From Streptomyces amritsarensis (GTDB lineage Bacteria; Actinomycetota; Actinomycetes; Streptomycetales; Streptomycetaceae): DNA of 64,000 nucleotides. Below are positions 35,195 through 45,442 of the stretch, one piece after another. The stretch is taken from positions 62,001-126,000 of the forward strand of contig NZ_MQUR01000009.1 of the NCBI RefSeq assembly GCF_001953875.1. Reading direction: 5' to 3'. Below the pieces are notes generated by a model, which was not told where the DNA came from, did not search any database, and saw only the letters and a list, made by a program, of their open reading frames with translations. Positions within the stretch are counted from its first letter, which is position 1, and every line of letters begins with the position of its first letter. Made by a program: the position numbers and the translations under genes.

Positions 35195-36520
35195 ATGGCG
35201 AATTTCGCCAAGCCGAGCGCACCGCGCTTCACCGTGGACGTGTACCAGAACGAGTTCCTTCCCGAAGGCGGGCGGGACGTCCACGCCATCGTCACCGTCA
35301 CCGCCACCGGCGGTGGCAGCGTCACCCGCGGCAAGCCCGCCGACGGCACGGCAGCCGTCGTGATCATGGTCGACTGCTCCGGTTCCATGGAGTACCCGGC
35401 GGAGAAGATGCGCGGTGCCCGCGAGGCCACCGCGGCGGCCGTGGACACGCTGCGCGACGGCACCGCCTTCGCGGTGATCGCCGGCACGCACGTGGCCAAG
35501 GAGGTCTATCCCGGCCGGGGCCGCCTCGCCGTCGCCGACCCGGCCACCCGGGCCCAGGCCAAGGAGGCCCTGCGCGGCCTCAGCGCCGGCGGCGGCACCG
35601 CCATCGGCACCTGGCTGCGCCTGGCCGACGGCCTGCTGCGCGGCTCCACCGCTGCCATCCGCCACGGCATCCTGCTCACCGACGGGCGCAACGAGCACGA
35701 GGAGCCGGCCGTCCTGCGCGCCACCCTCGACGCCTGCGCGGGCCGGTTCACCTGCGACGCGCGGGGTGTGGGCACCGACTGGGAGGTGAAGGAGGTCACC
35801 GGCATCGCGAGCGCCCTGCTCGGCTCCGCCGACATCGTGGCCGATCCGGCGCACCTCACCGAGGACTTCACCCGCATGATGGAGAACGTCATGGGCAAGG
35901 AGGTCGCGGACGTCTCACTGCGCCTGTGGACCCCGGTCGGCGCGGAGATCCAGTACGTCAAGCAGGTCGCGCCGAGCGTGCGGGACCTGACCGACCGCCG
36001 GACCGACACGGGTCCGCGCGCCGGCGACTACCCGACCGGGTCGTGGGGCGACGAGTCCCGCGAGTACCACGTGTGCGTGCGCGTCCCCGGTGCGGCCGTC
36101 GGCCAGGAGATGCTCGCCTCCCGGGCCACGATGGTGCGGCCCGCGGCGAACGGCGAGCCCGAGGCCGTCCTGGCCCAGGGCCTGGTGCGGGCGGTGTGGA
36201 CGAACGACGTGGCCGCGTCCACCGCCATCAACCCGCAGGTCGCCCACTACACCGGGCAGGCGGAGCTGGCGCAGGCTATCCAGCAGGGCCTCGAAGCCCG
36301 CAAAATGGGCGATGTCGATGGTGCTACGGCCAAACTCGGGCGGGCCGTACAACTGGCGAGCGTCTCCGGGAACGCCGACACAGCACGACTCCTGTCGAAG
36401 GTGGTGGATGTGGTGGACGCGGTGGCAGGTACTGTGCGGCTGAAAGCGAAGGTTGCCGACGCCGACGAGATGACTCTCGAAACACGTTCGACGCAGACCG
36501 TCCGAGTGAAGAAGTCCTGA
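35195..36520 (+). CDS. von Willebrand factor type A domain protein
   Basis: A 441-residue protein. The vWA domain (about residues 45-220) has a complete metal-ion-dependent adhesion site: DCSGSM, the GGGTAIG threonine loop and LLTDGRNEHE. A beta-rich second half and a short helical bundle follow. No signal peptide is seen, so it acts in the cytoplasm, where vWA proteins often scaffold complexes. ATG with GAGGAG upstream (34-bp gap from the phosphatase). Its place between phosphatase and FHA genes suggests it binds components of the same signalling complex. Confidence 0.9.
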   Translation: MANFAKPSAPRFTVDVYQNEFLPEGGRDVHAIVTVTATGGGSVTRGKPADGTAAVVIMVDCSGSMEYPAEKMRGAREATAAAVDTLRDGTAFAVIAGTHVAKEVYPGRGRLAVADPATRAQAKEALRGLSAGGGTAIGTWLRLADGLLRGSTAAIRHGILLTDGRNEHEEPAVLRATLDACAGRFTCDARGVGTDWEVKEVTGIASALLGSADIVADPAHLTEDFTRMMENVMGKEVADVSLRLWTPVGAEIQYVKQVAPSVRDLTDRRTDTGPRAGDYPTGSWGDESREYHVCVRVPGAAVGQEMLASRATMVRPAANGEPEAVLAQGLVRAVWTNDVAASTAINPQVAHYTGQAELAQAIQQGLEARKMGDVDGATAKLGRAVQLASVSGNADTARLLSKVVDVVDAVAGTVRLKAKVADADEMTLETRSTQTVRVKKS

Positions 36521-36565
36521 GAGCCTGCCGCGATGACGCAGGGAGAAGAAGGGGGAAGAGCCGCC

Positions 36566-37549
36566 ATGCCGACCTGCCCGAACGGGCACCAGTCCGCCTC
36601 CGACGACTGGTGCGAGGTCTGCGGCCACCGCATGGGTACCCCGGAGGGACCCCCCGCGGCGCCTTCCTACGGCTACGGCTTCCCCCCGACCGCCGGTGAA
36701 CCGACCGCCCAGGCCGAGCTCTGCCCGCAGTGCCGGACCCCGCGCGAGGCCATGGCCCCGTTCTGCGAGGAGTGCCGGTACAACTACCTGACCCGCTCGG
36801 CGACGTCGTACGCGCCGCCGGCCGCGGACCCGGCTGGGCCGGCGCCCGGCGCGGGCGCCGGGCCCCGTCCCCACAGCACGCCTCCGCCGCCCGTACCCGC
36901 GGCGGGGACGTACGCGCAGGACCACTTCGAGTACCAGGGCTCGCGGCCGTCCCGGGTCAACCGCCCGGCCGAACCGCTGCAGCGCGAGGACGACTGGCTG
37001 CTGTCGCCGCCCTCGCACGAGCCGCCGCAGGCCTACCAGCAGGCCCCGCAGCCCCAGTACCAGCAGCAGCCCCCGCCGCAGCACCAGCGGGAGTACCGGC
37101 AGCAGCCCCAGACGCCGCCGTACCAGCCCCTCCCGCCCCAGGGCGGCTCCTGGTCCGCGACGATCGGCCCCGACCGCTCGTACTTCATGGCGATGATGCA
37201 GCGCAGCGGACCGGAGGCGACCGGGCTCAACCTGCCCGCGTACTCCCCGGAGCAGCACCTCCCGCTGTCCGGCGGCCAGATCACCATCGGCCGCCGCCGT
37301 GCCTCCACGGGCGAATCCCCCGACATCGACCTGTCGGTGCCCCCGGAGGACCCGGGCGTCTCCCACCAGCACGCGGTGCTGGTGCAGCAGCCCGACATGA
37401 GCTGGGCCGTGGTGGACCAGAACTCCACCAACGGCACCACCATCAACGGCGGCGAGGACCCGATCCAGCCCTACGTCCCGGTCCCGCTCGCCGACGGCGA
37501 CCGCGTCCACGTCGGCGCCTGGACCACCATCACCATCCGCCGCGGCTGA
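36566..37549 (+). CDS. FHA domain protein with two zinc ribbons
   Basis: A 327-residue protein. Two zinc ribbons open it (TCPNGHQSASDDWCEVCG and LCPQCRTPREAMAPFCEEC), then a Pro/Gln-rich linker and a C-terminal FHA domain with the phosphothreonine-binding signatures ITIGRRR, VSHQHAVL and NSTNGTTING. FHA domains bind phosphothreonine, so it is the natural reader or substrate of the PknG-like kinase in this operon, a role like GarA although the architecture differs. ATG 36566 has a GGGGGAAG site about 7 bp away; ATG 36533 is an in-frame alternative. Its stop codon abuts the stop of the opposing gene. Confidence 0.9.
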   Translation: MPTCPNGHQSASDDWCEVCGHRMGTPEGPPAAPSYGYGFPPTAGEPTAQAELCPQCRTPREAMAPFCEECRYNYLTRSATSYAPPAADPAGPAPGAGAGPRPHSTPPPPVPAAGTYAQDHFEYQGSRPSRVNRPAEPLQREDDWLLSPPSHEPPQAYQQAPQPQYQQQPPPQHQREYRQQPQTPPYQPLPPQGGSWSATIGPDRSYFMAMMQRSGPEATGLNLPAYSPEQHLPLSGGQITIGRRRASTGESPDIDLSVPPEDPGVSHQHAVLVQQPDMSWAVVDQNSTNGTTINGGEDPIQPYVPVPLADGDRVHVGAWTTITIRRG

Positions 37550-38539
37550 TCACGCCTCCCCCAGGGGCCATACGTAGGGTCCCTGGGGGTCGTCCAGCCA
37601 TGACCACTGGCCTTCCGGGCCGACCGAGACCCCGAAGCGTTCGCGGGCCGGGCGGCCTTCGCTGCGCCACAGGTCCAGGGCCTCGCGGGGGGTCAGCACC
37701 CCGGCGGTCAGGACCAGCATGAACTGGAAGCGCTCGTTCTCCACCAGCTCGTACGGGAGCCCGCGCACCATCGCCATCCGGTCGGGCGGCGGTACGGCCG
37801 TGGCCCCGCGCAGGGGGACGAAGTAGGCCGGGGTGTGCAGGAAGCGGCCCTCCGCGGCATCGGCGTCCCGGACCGTGAGCGCGATCAGCCCGGTCGACAG
37901 CGGGGCCAGGATGCGCGCCCCCGGCCGGCACTGGCCCAGCCAGGCGTGCGGGACCAGCGGGAGGGTGCAGGTGACCAGGATCCGGTCGAAGGGGGCCCGG
38001 GCGGGGCAGCCGCGGGCGCCGTCGCCGGTGACCACGGCCGGGTGGTACCCGAGGTGGGCCAGGTGGGACCGGGCGGACTCGGTGATCTCCTCGTCCAGGT
38101 CCACGGTGGTGACGTGCTCGTCGCCGAGGCGGTGGCAGAGCAGCGCCGCGTTGTAGCCGGTGCCCGCGCCGATCTCCAGGACGTCGTCGCCGTCACGGAC
38201 GTCGAGGGCGTCCAGCATCTTCGCCATCAGGGAGGGCTGGCTGCTGGAGGAGACCAGCCGGCCGTCGCGCAGCCGGGTCGCCAGCGGGGCGTCGGCGTAC
38301 ACGCCGCGCAGCCAGCGGGCCCGGACCTCCGGGTCGGGGTCCTCGGCCCACAGGCGTTCCTGGCCGGCGCCGCGCTCGGTCCAGAAGTAGGGGACGAAGA
38401 CGTGCCGGGGCACGGCCGCGTACGCCGCCCGCCAGCGCGGGTCGTCCAGTACGCCGGCGGCGGCCAGCTCCCGCACCTGGGCGGCGTGCGCGGTCTCCCG
38501 CAGATCCCGGCCCCCGGTGCGTGCGGTGTGTGCGCCCAT
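37550..38539 (-). CDS. Protein-L-isoaspartate O-methyltransferase-like enzyme
   Basis: A 329-residue SAM-dependent methyltransferase. It has the PCMT pattern: VPRHVFVPYFW early on, SSSSQPSLMAKMLDAL, the SAM loop VLEIGAGTGYNAALL, and DRILVTCTLPLVP. A C-terminal extension of about 120 residues is typical of the Streptomyces members. Classical PCMT repairs isoaspartate; this group may methylate other carboxylates, and no peptide precursor gene is adjacent. It is transcribed toward the FHA gene, with stop codons abutting (TGATCA) and no terminator between. It is divergent from the globin gene. Confidence 0.88.
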   Translation of the reverse strand: MGAHTARTGGRDLRETAHAAQVRELAAAGVLDDPRWRAAYAAVPRHVFVPYFWTERGAGQERLWAEDPDPEVRARWLRGVYADAPLATRLRDGRLVSSSSQPSLMAKMLDALDVRDGDDVLEIGAGTGYNAALLCHRLGDEHVTTVDLDEEITESARSHLAHLGYHPAVVTGDGARGCPARAPFDRILVTCTLPLVPHAWLGQCRPGARILAPLSTGLIALTVRDADAAEGRFLHTPAYFVPLRGATAVPPPDRMAMVRGLPYELVENERFQFMLVLTAGVLTPREALDLWRSEGRPARERFGVSVGPEGQWSWLDDPQGPYVWPLGEA

Positions 38540-38622
38540 GCCTCCACTGTCCTGCGCCCGGCCGCCGCGTGCGAGCGCGAAGGCGCCCCCGGGCGGTACC
38601 GGGCGTCTGAGACGATGGTCGG

Positions 38623-39027
38623 GTGAATGAGATTCCGCAGGGTGGCCTTCAGGAGCAGACCTTCTACGAGCAGGTGGGCGGCGAGGACACCTTCCGTCGC
38701 CTCGTGCGGCGCTTCTACCAGGGGGTCGCGGAGGACCCGCTGCTGCGCCCGATGTACCCGGAGGAGGATCTCGGCCCGGCCGAGGAGCGGTTCGCGCTGT
38801 TCCTGATGCAGTACTGGGGCGGTCCGACCACCTACAGCCGGCACCGCGGCCACCCGCGCCTGCGGATGCGGCACGCGCCGTTCCAGGTGGACTCGGCGGC
38901 GCATGACGCCTGGCTGAAGCACATGCGGGTGGCGCTCGACGAGCTGGGCCTGGCGCCGGAGCACGAGGCGCAGCTGTGGAAGTACCTCACGTACGCCGCC
39001 GCGTCGATGATCAACACGGCGGGCTAG
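38623..39027 (+). CDS. glbO: Group II truncated haemoglobin
   Basis: A 134-residue haem protein of the TrHbO type, likely involved in oxygen or nitric-oxide/redox chemistry. Seen: the B10 tyrosine region (RRFYQGV, Y32), the GGPTTYSRHRGHPRLRMRH segment with proximal histidine (H84), and the G8 tryptophan (HDAWLKHM, W97) that marks group II. GTG start. It is monocistronic, with the PCMT-like gene divergent and an uncharacterised gene converging. Confidence 0.93.
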   Translation: MNEIPQGGLQEQTFYEQVGGEDTFRRLVRRFYQGVAEDPLLRPMYPEEDLGPAEERFALFLMQYWGGPTTYSRHRGHPRLRMRHAPFQVDSAAHDAWLKHMRVALDELGLAPEHEAQLWKYLTYAAASMINTAG

Positions 39028-39092
39028 GAACCACACCGGCAGGCGGGCCTCGGCGGGGCGGACCGCGGGTCGGAGCCGGTGCGGACCGGGTC

Positions 39093-39818
39093 TCAGACCG
39101 GGCGGACCTGGAAGGCGCCGAGGCCGCCGGCGGCGCCGGGGCGGCGGGTGGCGACGGAGCCGTACGGGGTGCGCAGCCGCAGCCAGCTCCCGGAGGCGAG
39201 CAGCGCCACGGGGCCGGGCCCGGGGGCGGCGGAGGCGGACGCGGTCGACGGCGCGGAGACGGTGGCCCGTACCGGCCGAAGGAAGCCGAGGGACTGCGCG
39301 GCGTGCGCGACGCGCAGCGGGAGCTCGGTGTCGCCCAGGGTGCGGGACCAGATCTCGCGGCCGATGCGGTCGCGCTCGGACCGGGTCCGGTGCTGCGCGG
39401 GCAGGGCCTCGTCACGGGCTCGGAACTCGGCGACGGAGGCCGCCAGGACCTGCGTGATCGCCTCGGGTCCGGGCAGCCCCGGCACCTGCCGCCAGCCGCC
39501 GCGGGGCGGGAGCACCCCGGTCCAGGGCGGTCCGGTGACCGGCCCGGGCACGGTGGCCTCGGCCGAGGCCTCGTCGACGGATTCCAGGAGCTCTCCGGCG
39601 GACACGGTCACGTCCAGCGGCGTCGCCACGGGGACGGCGAGCCGCACGGTGCGGATGGCCAGGACCTCGAAGGAGGGCGGCCGCCCGAACACGCCGAGCG
39701 CGCCGCCGAGCGCCTGGAGGCGGACGGCGGCGGCCCGGTCGTAGTGCACCAGCCGGCCCAGGAAGGCGGCGAGGTCCGCCGCCTCCCCGGAGTCGGCGAA
39801 GCGCAGCTGCCCGCTCAT
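39093..39818 (-). CDS. Conserved actinobacterial protein of unknown function
   Basis: A 241-residue soluble protein. I recognise no domain. The N-terminal part (LRFADSGEAADLAAFLGRLVHYDRAAAVRLQA) and the tail are well-ordered-looking alpha/beta sequence with a disordered Ala/Ser/Pro patch near residue 200. The ATG overlaps the thioesterase stop (ATGA), so it is translationally coupled to it and probably the third gene of an ettA-thioesterase operon. It converges on the globin gene. Confidence 0.82.
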   Translation of the reverse strand: MSGQLRFADSGEAADLAAFLGRLVHYDRAAAVRLQALGGALGVFGRPPSFEVLAIRTVRLAVPVATPLDVTVSAGELLESVDEASAEATVPGPVTGPPWTGVLPPRGGWRQVPGLPGPEAITQVLAASVAEFRARDEALPAQHRTRSERDRIGREIWSRTLGDTELPLRVAHAAQSLGFLRPVRATVSAPSTASASAAPGPGPVALLASGSWLRLRTPYGSVATRRPGAAGGLGAFQVRPV

Positions 39819-40264
39819 GCCGCGACGGCCTCGGAACGCGGCTCGTCGAGGTACTCCTCCAGGAAGTGCCTCTCCTCGGCCGTGATGCGGCGCGGCCGTC
39901 CCGCGGCGAGGTTGTAGGGCACGACCACGGTCTCCGCGCGTACGTAGACGGTCTCGGGCCGGTCCTCGGTCGCCTCGTCCTTGACCTCGTAGCGGATGGT
40001 CAGGGAGGCCGCGCCTATCCGGGTCACCCAGGATTCGATGAGGACCGGCTCGTGACGGTGCACGAGGGGCAGCTTGTAGTCGATCTCGTGGCGGGCCACG
40101 ACGGAGCCGCCCGTGAAGGACTCGCTGCCCTCCCCCGGCGCGAGGCGGAACATGAAGTCGATCCGCGCCTCCTCCAGATAGCGGAGGAAGACGACGTTGT
40201 TGACGTGCCCGAAGGCATCCATGTCCGCCCAGCGCAGGGGGCAACGGTATTGGTGTCTGGCCAT
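39815..40264 (-). CDS. Acyl-CoA thioesterase (4HBT hotdog fold)
   Basis: A 149-residue hotdog-fold thioesterase. The active-site signature CPLRWADMDAFGHVNNVVFLRYLEEARIDF is typical of 4-hydroxybenzoyl-CoA-thioesterase-like proteins, with the catalytic Asp in the DAFGH stretch. It should hydrolyse acyl-CoA thioesters in the cytoplasm. ATG at 40264 with GAGG about 9 bp upstream; the frame continues upstream into ettA antisense only. It lies 22 bp after ettA and overlaps the next gene. Confidence 0.93.
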   Translation of the reverse strand: MARHQYRCPLRWADMDAFGHVNNVVFLRYLEEARIDFMFRLAPGEGSESFTGGSVVARHEIDYKLPLVHRHEPVLIESWVTRIGAASLTIRYEVKDEATEDRPETVYVRAETVVVPYNLAAGRPRRITAEERHFLEEYLDEPRSEAVAA

Positions 40265-40286
40265 GGCCGTGACCTCAGCTCTCCCC

Positions 40287-41951
<1,665 letters not shown>

Positions 41952-42341
41952 GAGAAACCGTCCGGCAGATCGATGGTGGGCAGATACACCCCATCTTGCC
42001 GTACGTCCATACCCGCGGGCGAATGGGTAGGTCAGAGCCCCCGAGCCGGAGCGTGTCCCGAGGAGCGGCTCGGCCTCTGGCGAGTGAGGCGCGGTGCCCC
42101 TGCCGTGCCATGCCCGTGAAGACGCCGCTGCCGGTGTCGTCGCGTCCGAACCCCGGGCGCGGTCGCTCAGGCGCGCTCCCGAGGCCTGCGCCCCGGGCCG
42201 AGCAGTGCCGGTCACTCGATCGGGGGTGGGGCGATCGTTTCTGCGGTGAACATCATGATCTGACTGGGCCAGCCACCATCAGGGCCTGCCCCACTGGAGC
42301 CGATTCTTCGAATCCCGACGCGACTGAGAGCGGAGTCGGCA
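41952..42341. other. Intergenic region upstream of ettA and the low-GC gene
   Basis: A 390-bp gap between divergent ettA and the membrane-protein gene. Base composition shifts from the usual high GC to clearly lower GC at about 42230, marking the left edge of a foreign-looking segment. No convincing operator, RNA or short gene is seen. A TTCGAATCCC at 42307-42316 resembles a tRNA T-arm but lacks a matching stem. Confidence 0.5.
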
Positions 42342-43484
42342 ATGGTGAACGAAAAAGAACCGGAGCAACAGAAGCAGCCCAGCCCGGAACACAAGCACCT
42401 GGGCAGCTACATTCCATTCTGGGCATCTCGCGGAGAATTGGGTCCGTGGGAGCAGAAGGAAAGCCTTTTGGCGCGCATCGCTGAACTTGATCCCATCCTC
42501 AAGGCAGCAGAGACGTGCGCAGTGGACGACCCCGCGCATAACGGGCTGGCTGCGGCCTACGCAAGCGAGGCCCGCTCGGAGCTGGACGAGGCCAAGAAGG
42601 CCCTTGCCCACGAAGCGCACCCCATGATGCGCCGGGCGGCGCACCTGGGTGTCGCCCAGTCTCATGTCGATGCCGCCCTGAACCTGCTGGTCTGGATGGC
42701 CCCGAGCGACGACATCAAGGCATTCCTGCCGCAGATGGTGGCACTGGCCGAAGAGCATTTCGACAACAGCGACCCCCGGCGCATCCGGGTCGTGCAGCTC
42801 GCCCAGGAACTCCACCAATCGACGTCACGTGAAATCAACCCCAGCGAGCGCGCTTTCCTCGCAGAGACCGTCAGCCTGGCCCGGCGCCTTCTGCAGAAAG
42901 AGACGCTCCGCGTCCGCAGTTTCGTACGGATCGTCGCACTGGTGACGGTGGGGCTGTTTGTCGCCGCGGTCGGAGTCGCGCTCGTCACGATCAAATGGGA
43001 CGACATGGTCCCCTTGTGCTTCACCCCGGAGACCCCGCCCACGTACAAGGTGGTCTGCCCAACGAACAGCATGGACGTCGATTTCCCGCCGACCATCTCT
43101 GAAATCAGGCAGACCACACGCCCCCAGGACTACCTGGTCGTCGAGATCGTCGGCGCTGTAGCTGCCGCAATTGCCTCTGCAGCTGCTCTGAAACGAATCA
43201 GGGGTACAGCGCTGCCCTACAACGTGCCTGTCGTTCTCGCGCTGCTGAAGCTTCCCACCGGGGCGCTGACAGCCCCGCTCGGACTGCTTCTGATGCGTGG
43301 CGGCTTCGTCCCAGGCCTCAGCGCCCTCGACTCCACGGCTCAGATCATCGGGTGGGCCATCGTCTTCGGCTACTCCCAGCAGCTGTTCACGAAGTTGGTC
43401 GACGATCGCGGACAGGCCCTGGTGGACGCAGTTCGCGGTCCGACCAGCCCCCCGGCAGCGCCGAGGACGGAGTCGAGGCCGTAG
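42342..43484 (+). CDS. Membrane protein of unknown function in a low-GC insert
   Basis: A 380-residue protein. The first 190 residues are soluble, helical and charged. Then come about four hydrophobic segments: near residue 190 (VALVTVGLFVAAVGVALV), near 265, near 300 (VPVVLALLKLPTGALTAPLGLLLM) and near 335. An outside loop with two cysteines (CFTPETPPTYKVVC) follows the first helix. GC content and codon use are visibly lower than in the neighbours, suggesting horizontal acquisition. ATG with GCGGAG 6 bp upstream. I recognise no named family, although similar proteins occur in actinobacteria as I recall. Confidence 0.85.
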   Translation: MVNEKEPEQQKQPSPEHKHLGSYIPFWASRGELGPWEQKESLLARIAELDPILKAAETCAVDDPAHNGLAAAYASEARSELDEAKKALAHEAHPMMRRAAHLGVAQSHVDAALNLLVWMAPSDDIKAFLPQMVALAEEHFDNSDPRRIRVVQLAQELHQSTSREINPSERAFLAETVSLARRLLQKETLRVRSFVRIVALVTVGLFVAAVGVALVTIKWDDMVPLCFTPETPPTYKVVCPTNSMDVDFPPTISEIRQTTRPQDYLVVEIVGAVAAAIASAAALKRIRGTALPYNVPVVLALLKLPTGALTAPLGLLLMRGGFVPGLSALDSTAQIIGWAIVFGYSQQLFTKLVDDRGQALVDAVRGPTSPPAAPRTESRP

Positions 43485-43589
43485 CGGAAAGGCGCGGGAC
43501 GGTGCTCGCGACGACTGCATCCTTCGGCCTACCGCGGTCTCGGCCGTGCGGAGGACGATCTCGCGGCACCGCCGCGAGAAGGTTGGTCC

Positions 43590-43817
43590 GTGCGAACAGC
43601 CATCGGATACACCGTCGAGAGCATCGGTTACGTCGTAGGGGTCCAGGGGCTCCTCGGCTTCGCCTCCCGAACCTTCTTCGGCACGGAGTGGGGGTGGCTG
43701 CACAAGGTCGTGGACCTTCCGCCCGCCGCCCACCTCGGCATCGCCGCCGTGGGGCTGGCGCTCGTCGTCGTCGGCGTGAGGACGCGGAAGGCGGCCGGGC
43801 TCGGGGAAGCCGCCTGA
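43590..43817 (+). CDS. Small membrane protein
   Basis: A 75-residue protein with two hydrophobic stretches (IGYVVGVQGLLGFASRTFF and HLGIAAVGLALVVVGVRT) separated by a WGWLHKVVDLPP loop, suggesting a two-helix hairpin in the membrane. The GTG start has GAGAAGG 7 bp upstream, supporting real translation. It lies 105 bp after the low-GC gene and converges on the PAP2 gene. Function unknown. Confidence 0.75.
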   Translation: MRTAIGYTVESIGYVVGVQGLLGFASRTFFGTEWGWLHKVVDLPPAAHLGIAAVGLALVVVGVRTRKAAGLGEAA

Positions 43818-43843
43818 ACGGCGGATCCCGGGGGCTGCCGCGG

Positions 43844-43870
43844 CCCCACGGGCCGGCCGGGGCCGTGGGG
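43844..43870. terminator. Hairpin between convergent genes
   Basis: 8-bp arms (CCCCACGG at 43844-43851 with its complement at 43863-43870) between the small membrane protein stop and the PAP2/DAGK stop codon. Confidence 0.55.
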
Positions 43871-43880
43871 CGGGGCGGGG

Positions 43881-45359
43881 TCAGAGGGGGCGGTAGACCG
43901 TGAGGGCTCCGGGGAGGGTGTCGAGGACGAGTTCGCTCGGGGCCTTGGCGTATTCGCCGTCGTAGGCGAGCGGGGTGCCCTTCGGGACGGATCCGACGCG
44001 CAGGCTGCGCAGGTGGGTGGCCGCGTGGACCGGGGACCGGCTCAGCGGGCCGGCGAAGGCGGCGGCCAGCAGGCGGGGGCCGGGCCGTCCGCCGCCGTAG
44101 ACGACCCGCAGGTCGAGCAGGCCCTCGCCGACGCTGTCGCGGCGGCCTGGGGTGGGGCCGGTGCCGTGGTAGGTGCCGTTGCCGGCGAAGAGCAGCCAGA
44201 CGCTCCGGGGCCGCCCGGCCAGTCGCAGCCGTACGGGCCGCTCGGCGCGCAGGACCTTCCAGGCGGCCAGCAGCGCGGCCGGTCCGCCGCCGATGCGCGG
44301 GCCCCAGCGCAGCCGGTGGCGCAGCAGTTCCGGGTAGGCGCCGATGCTGAAGTTGTTCAGGAAGTAGCCGGGCTCGCCGTCGGGGCCGGGCCCCGGGGAG
44401 AAGCGGCCCACGCCGATGTGGACGGCCTCCCCGTGCTCCAGGGCCTCGCAGGTGCTCTCGGGTCCGATGAGGCCGAGGTCGAGCGCGAAGTGGTTGAGGG
44501 TGCCGCCCGGGAACACGGCCAGGGGTACCCCGGCCCGCAGGGCTGCGGTGGCGGCCGCGTTGACGGTGCCGTCGCCGCCGCACACCCCGAGGACGGTGGC
44601 CCGCGAGGCCGCGTCCGCGAGTGCGGGAAGCAGGTCCGCGCCCGTGCACTCGACCACCTCGGCCTTGGGCAGCCGGGCGCGCAGTACGTCTTGCACGGCC
44701 GCGGCCGTGCCCGACCCGGTGTTGACCACCACCGTCAGCCCGGCCCCGTCGGGCAGCGCCGGGACCCCGATCGCCCTCGGTTCGTCGCCCGGCACGGCCC
44801 GGGCCTCCTGCACGTCCCGTGCGAGCCGGCGTACGACGAAGGCGGCGGCGACGCCCAGCGCCGCGCCCGCGACCACGTCGGAGGGGTAGTGCACGCCGGT
44901 GTAGACGCGGGAGAACGCCACCGACGCGGCGACCGGGGCGAGCGCGGCGCCCAGGGCGGGGGCTTCGAGCGCCAGCCCGGCGGTGAAGGCGAACGCGGAC
45001 GCCGAGTGCCCGGACGGGAAGGAGGTGGTCTGCGGCTGCACGGCCAGCTGCCGCACCACGGGCACCCCCTCCAGCAGCGGCCGGGGGCGGCGTACGGACC
45101 ACTTGCCGACGGTGTTGATGGTGGAGGAGGCCAGTGCCAGTGACGCCGCCCCGCGCAGGGCGGCCTTGCGCGCCCCGGCGGATCCGAAGACGGCGATGGC
45201 CGCGGCGGCCCCGCCCCACAGCACGCCGTGGTTCGCGGCGCGCCCCAGGCGCGGCAGCACGCGGTCGGCGCCGGGCCAGTGCCTGCGGGCCACGGCGTCG
45301 AAGAGCCGGCGGTCCCATCGCGCGAAGGCGCCGGTCCAGGTCAGTTCTTGATCAACCAT
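43881..45359 (-). CDS. Fused PAP2 phosphatase / diacylglycerol-kinase-type lipid kinase
   Basis: A 492-residue bifunctional membrane protein. The N-terminal half is a type 2 phosphatidic acid phosphatase with all three motifs (KWSVRRPRP, PSGHSAS, SRVYTGVHYPSD) and several helices. The C-terminal half is a diacylglycerol-kinase catalytic domain with nucleotide loop GGDGTVNAAATAAL. The two activities would dephosphorylate and phosphorylate lipids in opposite directions, so it may regulate diacylglycerol or undecaprenyl/lipid phosphate pools. This fusion is known in actinobacteria. The ATG start is in the right place for the PAP2 domain. It is an isolated leftward gene. Confidence 0.92.
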   Translation of the reverse strand: MVDQELTWTGAFARWDRRLFDAVARRHWPGADRVLPRLGRAANHGVLWGGAAAAIAVFGSAGARKAALRGAASLALASSTINTVGKWSVRRPRPLLEGVPVVRQLAVQPQTTSFPSGHSASAFAFTAGLALEAPALGAALAPVAASVAFSRVYTGVHYPSDVVAGAALGVAAAFVVRRLARDVQEARAVPGDEPRAIGVPALPDGAGLTVVVNTGSGTAAAVQDVLRARLPKAEVVECTGADLLPALADAASRATVLGVCGGDGTVNAAATAALRAGVPLAVFPGGTLNHFALDLGLIGPESTCEALEHGEAVHIGVGRFSPGPGPDGEPGYFLNNFSIGAYPELLRHRLRWGPRIGGGPAALLAAWKVLRAERPVRLRLAGRPRSVWLLFAGNGTYHGTGPTPGRRDSVGEGLLDLRVVYGGGRPGPRLLAAAFAGPLSRSPVHAATHLRSLRVGSVPKGTPLAYDGEYAKAPSELVLDTLPGALTVYRPL

Positions 45360-45442
45360 TTTCTGCCTCTACCCCGGATCCCGTGGCGGAACCGGCATGG
45401 CGCTCCACGCCGGCCGGCCTTCCCTCTCCTGCCACTGCTGTC

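Noticed and set aside
42307..42316. TTCGAATCCC resembling a tRNA T-arm, hence a possible att site of the low-GC insert
   Set aside because: The flanking bases do not form a T-stem and no acceptor stem or second copy is seen.
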